Positions 1 through 5,400 of a stretch of DNA of 5,988 bases are shown in pieces; positions within the stretch are counted from its first letter, which is position 1, and the number at the start of each line of letters is the position of its first letter. The notes below the pieces were generated by a model. The model worked only from the letters and a program-made list of their open reading frames with translations. It was not told the origin of the DNA and searched no databases. A program made the position numbers and the translations under genes. The stretch is from UBA1189 sp045654565 (GTDB taxonomy: Bacteria > Bacteroidota > Bacteroidia > Bacteroidales > Bacteroidaceae). The stretch lies in assembly GCA_045654565.1 (NCBI GenBank), contig JAZONP010000033.1, forward strand, positions 1 through 5,988, read 5' to 3'.

Positions 1-1337
1 ACCGATTGGATGAACTTCTCGGGGTCTTTCCAAGAGCCGCCACGCACGGTCTTCTTCTTCATGTAATAGGGGTCCTCCTTGGCTGCGTTGTAGAAGAGTT
101 CGGGGTTCATGTCGCTCATCTGCAATACGCCTGCCTCGGTATAGACGGTCGAGGTCCACTCGGCAACGTTGCCCGCCATGTCGTAGAGGCCGTGGCTGTT
201 GGCCGAGTACATACCCACCTTGGTGGTGATGAGGCTGCCGTCCTTGGTGTAGTTACCACGCTCGGGCTTGAAGTTGGCATAGAAGCAGCCCTCGTCGCTC
301 TTAGTGCCATCCTGCATCCAGGGGAAGAGTGTTCCCTCCTTGCCACGTGCGGCATACTCCCACTCTGCCTCTGTCGGGAGGCGGTAGCGCTGCACATACT
401 TGGCCTGAGGACCAAGGCCACGCAAGAGGAAGTCGGTGCGCCAAGCGCAGAAGGCATTGGCCTGCTCCCAGCTCACGCCTACTACAGGATAGTCGTTGTA
501 GTTGGGGTGGTTGAAGTAGAGCTGCATGTACATCTCATTGTTGGCATTGGGAAAGTCGTTCACCCAGCAGGTGGTATCGGGGAAGATGTTCACGATGTAG
601 GTGTTCACGAAGTCGAAGGGTCCTGAGAGCGGGCGGTTGATGGTCTCACGCACGATCTGTCCCTCCTCGTTGATATAGGCTGTATCCTTAGATATCATGA
701 CGACCTCGTCAGGGTTTACCTTCACGTCGGTGTTGCGCACGCGCTTCGCTGCATCCAACTGGTTCTTGCGCTTTGCGGCCTGTGTGTAGTCTATCACCTC
801 ATAGCGGTAGTTCATCTGTGCGGGGTCAAGTTCCAAAGCACCGGTGTAGGGGTTGCGTTTGTATACGCTTTGGATAGCGATGAGCTGGTCTTCGGTAGCC
901 TTACGCCAAGGGATGGGCTTCTTCCAATTGAGGTACGGGGTGATGGGTTCGCCATACTGGTCCTCCTCAATCTTGAATGTCTCGTCGCCACCATAGGCGG
1001 GGTCGGCCAAGCGCTCACGAATGATAGAGTCGCGCACCCAATGTACGAATTGACGGTACTCGGCATTGGTGATCTCTGTGTCGTCCATCCAGAACGACTC
1101 CACTGAAATCTCTCGGTAGGGAGCGTTCGACCCCCATAGGCTGTCGGTCTCCTCCTCACCCAACTTGAGCGAGCCACGCGGCACGAGCACCATGCCGAAG
1201 GGTGCCGGCTCATTGAATGACGCCGAGCGCGAGCCCGTCAGTTCGCCGCCCACGGCCATGGCTGCATTGTTTGCTCCCATACATGAGGTCAGCAATACCA
1301 CTGCAGCGGCTAAGATTATAATCAAGTTCTTTTTCAT
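1..1337 (-). CDS. porK: T9SS ring lipoprotein PorK/GldK, 3' end cut by the window edge
   Basis: This is an outer-membrane lipoprotein of the type IX secretion system; in studied species PorK forms a periplasmic ring with PorN. I translated 445 complete codons from the ATG at 1337, with no stop before the window edge. Residues 1-19 are a lipoprotein signal (MKKNLIIILAAAVVLLTSC) with lipobox LTSC and Cys19 as the lipidation site. The rest is a formylglycine-generating-enzyme-like (FGE-sulfatase) fold: PFGMVLVPRGSLKLG at 46-60, SFWMDDTEITNAEYRQFV at 81-98, PVVGVSW at 284-290, LPTEAEWEY at 320-328, MAGNVAEW at 387-394 and RGGSW at 432-436. A ~185-residue insert separates the second and third motifs, as I recall for GldK/PorK. 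The catalytic cysteines of true FGE, expected just after GGS, are absent (SWKDPEK), so the role is structural. It starts 6 nt after the porP stop, implying an operon. P. gingivalis PorK is about 490 aa, so only a short C-terminus is missing. Confidence 0.93.
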   Translation of the reverse strand, partial: MKKNLIIILAAAVVLLTSCMGANNAAMAVGGELTGSRSASFNEPAPFGMVLVPRGSLKLGEEETDSLWGSNAPYREISVESFWMDDTEITNAEYRQFVHWVRDSIIRERLADPAYGGDETFKIEEDQYGEPITPYLNWKKPIPWRKATEDQLIAIQSVYKRNPYTGALELDPAQMNYRYEVIDYTQAAKRKNQLDAAKRVRNTDVKVNPDEVVMISKDTAYINEEGQIVRETINRPLSGPFDFVNTYIVNIFPDTTCWVNDFPNANNEMYMQLYFNHPNYNDYPVVGVSWEQANAFCAWRTDFLLRGLGPQAKYVQRYRLPTEAEWEYAARGKEGTLFPWMQDGTKSDEGCFYANFKPERGNYTKDGSLITTKVGMYSANSHGLYDMAGNVAEWTSTVYTEAGVLQMSDMNPELFYNAAKEDPYYMKKKTVRGGSWKDPEKFIQS

Positions 1338-1343
1338 ACGACT

Positions 1344-2285
1344 TTATAATATACGTATACTTTTATGTTTGTTTCTTCCTTTCTTAAATAGGTCCAAGTC
1401 CATCACATAGCCCACGTAGAGGTCGTGACTTCCGTGGATGAACCCCACACCCGAGGTGAAAATTTCGTAGGCATAGCCGAACGACACGCTCTTGATCTCT
1501 CCGCCAAGAAGGATGGCCACCGAGGTCATGGGGCTGTAGGTAAGACCTGCGTAGTAGCGATTCTCGTTGTAGGTGTAGGTGCCTCGTACGGTGAGGTCGG
1601 CACGCCAAGCCTGCAGATCGGTCATCACTTGAACGGAGGGCTGTACCGATAATAACGGATTCTTTAACTGAATATTGCCTCCACCGCTGAAATAATATGT
1701 GGGGTCAACCTTTATCTCGTGTGTCTCGCCCAGTTCGATGGTGGGTGCGGTGAGGTGCATCACCGACAGGCCGACATTGAAAAAGGGGTGTGCATAGTGC
1801 ACGCCCGCCGTGAGGTCAAGGCCCATACCATCGACCTCCGATGAGGGGAAGGCAGCGTCGGTCGACTCTTCGGCCTCCACCTTGGAGCCGTCAAACTTCT
1901 GCTCCAGTGAGCCCGCATTGACACCCACTGCCATGCGGCCGCCCCATAGCTTGAAGCGATAGGCGTAGCCCGCAAAGAGGCGCTGATTGGTAAAGAGTCC
2001 GATGGATTCGTTATACAGGTTAGCACTCACCGCATGGTTCTTCTTCTCTGTGGGTACCACCATATCGGCACCGATGAGCATAGTTGCCGGTGCATTGGTG
2101 TAGCCCGCCATCTGCATGGCATAGGTGCCGTAGAGGTTGAGTCGTCCGCTCAATCCCGCCACGGCAGGGTTGTAGTAGCCCTGCAGTGCCCAGTAGTGCG
2201 TGAAGTGCGTGTCAAACTGCGCCCGCGCCATCACAGCGAAGAGCACAGCCACCAGTGTCAGTATGCTTCTTTTGATGTACATCAT
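1344..2285 (-). CDS. porP: T9SS outer-membrane protein PorP/SprF family
   Basis: This 313-aa protein belongs to the PorP/SprF family, predicted outer-membrane beta-barrels of the type IX secretion system that work with the PorK-PorN ring. The reading frame is open back to a TTG at 2351. I place the start at the paired ATG codons (2285 or 2282) because a clean signal peptide begins there: KR, then the hydrophobic ILTLVAVLFAVM, then a probable cut after ARA, leaving QFDTHFTHYW. The family's N-terminal signature follows at residues 25-44 (HFTHYW..., QGYYNPAVAG). The remainder has alternating aromatic/polar strands with glycines, as expected of a barrel, and ends in a basic tail (KKGRNKHK). It lies directly upstream of porK, as in P. 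gingivalis. No convincing TAnnTTTG promoter or terminator is visible in the 89 nt separating it from queG, so read-through from queG is plausible. The exact start is uncertain by one codon. Confidence 0.93.
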   Translation of the reverse strand: MMYIKRSILTLVAVLFAVMARAQFDTHFTHYWALQGYYNPAVAGLSGRLNLYGTYAMQMAGYTNAPATMLIGADMVVPTEKKNHAVSANLYNESIGLFTNQRLFAGYAYRFKLWGGRMAVGVNAGSLEQKFDGSKVEAEESTDAAFPSSEVDGMGLDLTAGVHYAHPFFNVGLSVMHLTAPTIELGETHEIKVDPTYYFSGGGNIQLKNPLLSVQPSVQVMTDLQAWRADLTVRGTYTYNENRYYAGLTYSPMTSVAILLGGEIKSVSFGYAYEIFTSGVGFIHGSHDLYVGYVMDLDLFKKGRNKHKSIRIL

Positions 2286-2374
2286 AGGGATAAACGCAGA
2301 GTAGCTCGGTTTAGTATATTTCTTGTCAATAAGCATACGGCGATATGGCAACTCTTGATATTGTACATCATGGG

Positions 2375-3298
2375 CTAATCGTTGATAACTGTTTTGATGT
2401 TGCGCATCAGCCCTTCGTAGCCGGCGCGCTCGATGGCGCTATGTTTGAACAGCTCCTTGTAGCGCTCCGGGGTGAGGGAGTGCCACTCCTCGGGGGTGAG
2501 GGCAGCCACGGCGTCGGGCATGGTGAAGGCCGACTCCTCGGTGGGCTGTGCGTGGCGGTTGTGTGGGCACACCTGCTGACAGGTGTCGCAACCATAGATG
2601 CGACGACCCATGCTGTGTGCCATGGCCTCGGGGATGGGCCCCCGATGCTCGATGGTGAGGTACGACAGGCAACGACGGCAATCGATGCCTTCACGCGTGA
2701 GCGCTCCCGTAGGGCAGGCGATGAGACAGCGCTTGCATCCTCCACAAGAGGTGGGCATGGTGCTATGCTCCCCTTCAAGTGCTATGTTGACGGCCAACAC
2801 TCCGAGGAAGAAGTAGCTACCCTTGCCAGGGATGATGAGCGTGCGATTGAGCCCAATGAATCCGAGCCCTGCCTGCACGGCCCAGTAGCGCTCGAGCAAG
2901 GGAGCCGTGTCGCAGAAGGCACGTCCCTCGACATTGGGGATGAGGGCTTTAATATAAGAGAGCAATTGGTGCAGCTTGTCCTTCACCACGCGGTGGTAGT
3001 CCTGCCCATAGGCATAGTAGGCTATCTGATAGCCCTCAGGGGGTAGTGGTTGCTGGGGGTAGTAGTTGAGTGCTACGACAATGAGCGTCTGGCATCCGGG
3101 GACGAGCTGCGTGGGGTCGAGCCTCAGATTGCGGTTGCGCTCCATATACTGCATGTCGGCATGGTAGCCGCTGGCAGTCCAATGGTCGAGCACGGTGGTC
3201 ATCTCCTCGCTTACCGCCTCGGCCCTGGCAAAGCCGCAAGCTGCGAATCCGAGACGTTGGGCCTCGGCTTGGATGGCTTGTTCTATTTCCCCTTTCAT
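2375..3298 (-). CDS. queG: Epoxyqueuosine reductase QueG
   Basis: QueG is a cytoplasmic cobalamin- and iron-sulfur-dependent enzyme that reduces epoxyqueuosine to queuosine at the wobble base of GUN-anticodon tRNAs, the last step of queuosine synthesis. The product is 307 aa from the ATG at 3298. An in-frame upstream extension to 3415 exists, but I reject it because a good promoter (3338-3369) lies inside it. Visible family marks are FCDTAPLLER (128-137, with the Asp of the active-site region), AGLGFIGLN (143-151), a first ferredoxin-type cluster CGGCKRCLIACP (Cys185, 188, 191, 195), Cys207/Cys210, and a second group CDTCQQVCP (Cys237, 240, 244). E. coli QueG is longer (~379 aa) because of a C-terminal HEAT-like extension; this short form is usual in Bacteroidales. 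One oddity is GLN where many homologues have GKN (residues 149-151). It is followed by porP on the same strand after 89 nt. The stop is TAG. Confidence 0.95.
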   Translation of the reverse strand: MKGEIEQAIQAEAQRLGFAACGFARAEAVSEEMTTVLDHWTASGYHADMQYMERNRNLRLDPTQLVPGCQTLIVVALNYYPQQPLPPEGYQIAYYAYGQDYHRVVKDKLHQLLSYIKALIPNVEGRAFCDTAPLLERYWAVQAGLGFIGLNRTLIIPGKGSYFFLGVLAVNIALEGEHSTMPTSCGGCKRCLIACPTGALTREGIDCRRCLSYLTIEHRGPIPEAMAHSMGRRIYGCDTCQQVCPHNRHAQPTEESAFTMPDAVAALTPEEWHSLTPERYKELFKHSAIERAGYEGLMRNIKTVIND

Positions 3299-3337
3299 TC
3301 GCACCCTGACGATTGTTTTGGTTACAATAATCAGCCA

Positions 3338-3369
3338 CAAATATACATTCTTTTGTAGAAATTTGCAAA
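3338..3369 (-). promoter_or_regulatory. Promoter of queG (Bacteroidota type)
   Basis: On the minus strand a TTTG (-33 element, 3369-3366) is followed after exactly 20 nt by TATATTTG (3345-3338), a perfect match to the Bacteroidota -7 consensus TAnnTTTG. Transcription would start near 3331, giving a leader of about 30 nt before the queG ATG at 3298. No strong ribosome binding site is visible, as is normal in this phylum. Confidence 0.75.
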
Positions 3370-3388
3370 TCCTCTCGGCTTGACTTTG
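3359..3388 (+). repeat. Promoter-like direct repeat, copy 1 (degenerate)
   Basis: The first 21 bases match the two later copies (3725 and 3804) at 17 of 21 positions: they share AAATTTGC at the start and CTCTCGGC at the end. A poor -7-like TGACTTTG (3381-3388) follows with a spacer of only 15 nt, so plus-strand activity is doubtful. Its TTTGCAAA palindrome (3362-3369) also provides the -33 element of the minus-strand queG promoter. Confidence 0.6.
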
Positions 3389-3396
3389 TCTTCCTC

Positions 3397-3423
3397 CTTT
3401 TCGCTCGCCTTGCACTATCTTTA
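3397..3423 (+). repeat. Promoter-like repeat, partial copy 1b, abutting the MITE-like element
   Basis: The segment CGCTCGCCTTGCACTATCTT (3402-3421) resembles the 3' half of the promoter repeat at 3815-3838 (CTCTCGGCTTGCACTACTTT), including a -7-like TATCTTTA at 3416-3423. There is no TTTG at the right distance upstream. The left inverted repeat of the MITE-like element begins at its last base, so this may be a promoter copy interrupted by an insertion. Confidence 0.5.
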
Positions 3424-3448
3424 AGGTAATAATATAGATGTTTACCCA
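3423..3448 (+). repeat. Left terminal inverted repeat of the MITE-like element
   Basis: This AT-rich 26-mer begins AAGGTAATAATATAG and ends GTTTACCCA. Its reverse complement recurs at 3637-3662 with a single mismatch. Confidence 0.85.
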
Positions 3449-3456
3449 GAGATCTC

Positions 3457-3540
3457 TGTCATCCTGAACAGCGTGAAGGATCCCGCGCAGGGACTTCTCA
3501 TGAGACGTTTGAGAGATCCTTCACTTCGTTCTGGATGACA
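3457..3540. repeat. Long palindrome of the dispersed GTCATCC...GGATC type
   Basis: The arms at 3457-3482 and 3515-3540 are inverted copies matching at 22 of 26 positions. They share TGTCATCC outside and GTGAAGGATC inside, with a 32-nt loop that itself contains the perfect palindrome TCTCATGAGA (3497-3506). From memory, sequences of the form GTCATCCTGAAC...GTGAAGGATC are dispersed in many Bacteroidota genomes between genes. That makes this a probable REP-like repeat, either carried as cargo by, or nested in, the surrounding element. As RNA it would fold into a stem of about 26 bp interrupted by one T/T-type mismatch and a 3-nt internal bulge. Confidence 0.8.
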
Positions 3541-3636
3541 ACCGACGCCAAACCGAGAGCAAAGATAAGCTTGCTAAATCTCTGCTGAGGTGCGAAGGAG
3601 GAAAACTAAGAGTTACTAACGCGGAAATACATGGAT

Positions 3637-3662
3637 TGGGTAAACATCTATATTATTGCCTT
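3637..3662 (-). repeat. Right terminal inverted repeat of the MITE-like element
   Basis: This 26-mer begins TGGGTAAACATC and ends ATTATTGCCTT. It is the inverted partner of 3423-3448 with 25 of 26 matches. Confidence 0.85.
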
Positions 3663-3684
3663 TATTGAATTTCATCCTCGCTCA

Positions 3685-3712
3685 GTGACAAAAGTGTAAA
3701 CATTTTTATCAC
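3685..3712. promoter_or_regulatory. Operator-like 28-bp palindrome
   Basis: GTGACAAAAGTGT (3685-3697) and ACATTTTTATCAC (3700-3712) are inverted with 11 of 13 positions pairing, separated only by AA. The outer GTGA...TCAC half-sites recall CRP/FNR-family operators in general form, but the spacing is wider than the classical site. It lies 12 bp upstream of the decayed promoter copy at 3725 and about 95 bp upstream of the intact promoter. It could bind a dimeric regulator of the CoA-transferase gene; this is inference from symmetry and position only. Confidence 0.4.
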
Positions 3713-3724
3713 ATTCACTCGTTG

Positions 3725-3755
3725 AAATTTGCGTTTTCTCTCGGCACTATCTTTA
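3725..3755 (+). repeat. Promoter-like direct repeat, copy 2 (probably decayed promoter)
   Basis: The first 21 bases (3725-3745) are identical to 3804-3824. Compared with that copy, this one lacks four bases (CTTG-equivalent), which shortens the gap between TTTG (3728-3731) and TATCTTTA (3748-3755) from 20 to 16 nt. It also has A instead of G at the end of the -7 element. It is likely a weak or dead promoter. The following CTGCTT...AAGCAG hairpin (about 3757-3778) would lie in its transcript. Confidence 0.6.
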
Positions 3756-3803
3756 ATCTGCTTTGCAGCTTTTAAGCAGGCTGCGCCTCGGAAAACTACA
3801 AAT

Positions 3804-3838
3804 AAATTTGCGTTTTCTCTCGGCTTGCACTACTTTTG
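3804..3838 (+). promoter_or_regulatory. Promoter of the CoA-transferase gene (repeat copy 3)
   Basis: TTTG (3807-3810) and TACTTTTG (3831-3838) are separated by 20 nt and match the Bacteroidota -33/-7 promoter form exactly (TAnnTTTG). The start of transcription would be near 3845, leaving a short A-rich leader of about 20 nt before the ATG at 3867, with no Shine-Dalgarno sequence. Its first 21 bases are an exact direct repeat of 3725-3745. Confidence 0.75.
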
Positions 3839-3866
3839 TCAGCAAAGAATCTAAAATCAGAAAATC

Positions 3867-5360
3867 ATGAGCTTCAAGATTATCACTGCAGCTGAGGCTG
3901 CAAGCTACGTAAAGCACGGATATAATGTTGGTTTGGGTGGTTTCACCCCCGCCGGTACCCCCAAGACAGTGACTGCCGAGATTGCACGCCTCGCCGAGGC
4001 TGAGCATGCGGCTGGTCGTCCCTTCCAGATCGGTCTTTTCACTGGTGCCTCTACGGGCGACTCGTGCGATGGTGCCCTCACCCGCGCCAAGGCACTGCGC
4101 TACCGCGCTCCCTACACCACGAATGCCGACTTCCGCAAGGCCGTCAATGCAGGCGAGATTGCCTATAACGACATACACCTCTCACAGATGGCTCAGGACC
4201 TGCGCTATGGTTTCCTGGGCAAGGTCGATGTGGCCATCCTCGAAGCTTGCGAGGTGACTCCCTGTGGTAAGATATACCTCACTGCCGGTGTGGGTATCGC
4301 TCCCACCGTGGCACGTATGGCCGACAAGATTATCATCGAGCTCAACAGCGCCTATGGCACTGCGCCCAAGGGTTTGCACGACATCTACGAACCGCTCGAC
4401 CAGCCCCTGCGCCGCGAGATACCCGTATACCGTCCCAGCGACCGCATCGGTGCGCCCTACATCCAGGTAGACCCTGCCAAGATTGTGGGTGTCGTGGAGG
4501 TGAACCTCCCCGACGAGGCACGCCCCTTCACTGACCCCGACCCCATCACCCTACAGATAGGTCACAACGTGGCACAGTTCCTCATCAGCGACCTCAAGCG
4601 AGGCATCATCCCTCCCAGCTTCCTCCCCTTGCAGAGCGGTGTGGGCAACGTGGCCAATGCCGTGCTCGGTGCCCTCGGTGCCGACCCCACGGTACCCGCC
4701 TTCGAGATGTACACCGAGGTCATCCAAGACTCCGTCATCGACCTCATCCGCTCGGGCCGTTGTAAGTTTGGCAGCACCTGCTCGCTCAGCGTGAGCAACG
4801 AAGGCCTCAAAAGCATCTACGAGGATATCAACTTCTTCAAGGATAAGCTCATCCTGCGTCCCTCAGAGATATCCAACCACCCCGCTGTGGCACGTCGCAT
4901 AGGCCTCATCTCGATGAACACCGCCCTCGAGGCCGACATCTATGGCAATGTGAACTCCACCCACGTCTGCGGCACCAAGATGATGAACGGCATCGGCGGC
5001 TCGGGCGACTTCACCCGCAACGCCTACATCTCCATCTTCTCCTGCCCCTCAACGGCCAAGAATGGTGCCATCAGCGCCATCGTGCCCATGGTATCGCATG
5101 TGGACCACAACGAGCATAGTGTCAACATCCTCATCACCGAGCAGGGTATCGCCGACCTCCGTGGCAAGAGCCCCATGGAGCGTGCCAAGACCATCATCGA
5201 GAACTGCGCGCACCCCGACTACCGCCAGCTCCTGTGGGACTACCTGCACCACTCCACCAAGGGCCACACCTGCCACAACCTCCGTGCCGCCTTCGGCATG
5301 CACCAGGCACTCATGGAGAAGGGCGACATGCGCCTTACAGACTGGAGCGAACTGGTGTGA
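3867..5360 (+). CDS. Acetyl-CoA hydrolase/transferase family: succinyl-CoA:acetate-type CoA-transferase
   Basis: This 497-aa cytoplasmic enzyme belongs to the class I CoA-transferase family that includes Cat1 (Clostridium), AarC (Acetobacter) and ScpC (E. coli), which are about 490-510 aa. It most likely moves CoA between succinyl-CoA and acetate; propionate or butyrate partners cannot be excluded from sequence. The N-terminal domain opens with NVGLGGFTPAGTPK (20-33). The C-terminal domain has QSGVGNVANAVLGAL (256-270), TEVIQDS (283-289) with Glu284 as the expected catalytic glutamate that forms the glutamyl-CoA intermediate, Asn337 in EISNHP, GIGGSGDF (375-382), and ITEQGIADLRG (423-433) with Glu425. 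Glu284, Asn337, Gly378 and Glu425 all sit at a constant offset of 10 from the AarC residues I recall (294, 347, 388, 435), so the active site looks intact. Codons are strongly C-ending, suggesting high expression. It has its own promoter at 3804-3838. No terminator separates it from the next gene, 40 nt downstream. Confidence 0.93.
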   Translation: MSFKIITAAEAASYVKHGYNVGLGGFTPAGTPKTVTAEIARLAEAEHAAGRPFQIGLFTGASTGDSCDGALTRAKALRYRAPYTTNADFRKAVNAGEIAYNDIHLSQMAQDLRYGFLGKVDVAILEACEVTPCGKIYLTAGVGIAPTVARMADKIIIELNSAYGTAPKGLHDIYEPLDQPLRREIPVYRPSDRIGAPYIQVDPAKIVGVVEVNLPDEARPFTDPDPITLQIGHNVAQFLISDLKRGIIPPSFLPLQSGVGNVANAVLGALGADPTVPAFEMYTEVIQDSVIDLIRSGRCKFGSTCSLSVSNEGLKSIYEDINFFKDKLILRPSEISNHPAVARRIGLISMNTALEADIYGNVNSTHVCGTKMMNGIGGSGDFTRNAYISIFSCPSTAKNGAISAIVPMVSHVDHNEHSVNILITEQGIADLRGKSPMERAKTIIENCAHPDYRQLLWDYLHHSTKGHTCHNLRAAFGMHQALMEKGDMRLTDWSELV

Positions 5361-5400
5361 TCCAGCACTGCGTCTGTTCCTTGATAGGTATTGCTGAAGA

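Larger units (their letters stand above)
3423..3662. mobile_element. MITE-like non-coding element, 240 bp
   Basis: The element is bounded by inverted repeats of 26 bp at 3423-3448 and 3637-3662 that match at 25 of 26 positions; the only difference is T at 3427 against C/G at the partner position. It has no coding capacity and carries a second long inverted repeat inside (3457-3540). Both ends are flanked by TTTA (3420-3423 and 3661-3664), a candidate 4-bp target duplication, although this overlaps the repeat ends by 1-2 bases and the exact borders are therefore ambiguous. Small size, long terminal inverted repeats and lack of a transposase fit a miniature inverted-repeat transposable element. 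I cannot name a parent insertion sequence. A transcribed structured RNA is an alternative reading. Confidence 0.68.
3299..3866. other. Repeat-rich divergent intergenic region, no gene
   Basis: This 568-bp AT-rich region separates the divergent queG and CoA-transferase genes. No open frame in it has a recognisable protein. From left to right it contains the queG promoter (minus strand), two promoter-like repeat copies (3359-3388 and 3397-3423), a MITE-like element (3423-3662) with a long inner palindrome, an operator-like palindrome (3685-3712), a decayed promoter copy (3725-3755), a small CTGCTT/AAGCAG hairpin near 3757-3778, and the intact plus-strand promoter (3804-3838). The individual parts are listed separately. 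Confidence 0.85.

Noticed and set aside
6..626. 206-aa open frame on the plus strand opposite porK, and similar long plus-strand frames opposite porP and queG (for example 2345-3046)
   Set aside because: They mirror the coding strand's third-position GC bias, contain no recognisable domain, and lie wholly opposite well-identified genes.
2286..2351. N-terminal extension of PorP from the TTG at 2351
   Set aside because: It would bury the signal peptide 22 residues inside the protein; the paired ATG at 2285/2282 gives a normal exported outer-membrane protein.
3299..3415. 39-residue N-terminal extension of QueG from the ATG at 3415
   Set aside because: A well-formed promoter lies within it (3338-3369), the extension is not family-like, and the ATG at 3298 begins exactly where QueG homology begins.
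3457..3540. CRISPR array or intrinsic terminator interpretation of the palindrome
   Set aside because: There are only two inverted (not direct) arms and no spacer series, and no T-run follows either arm, so it is neither a CRISPR array nor a normal terminator.
3753..4178. 141-aa minus-strand open frame overlapping the CoA-transferase promoter and start
   Set aside because: It is antisense to a confident gene and its promoter, with no recognisable domain.
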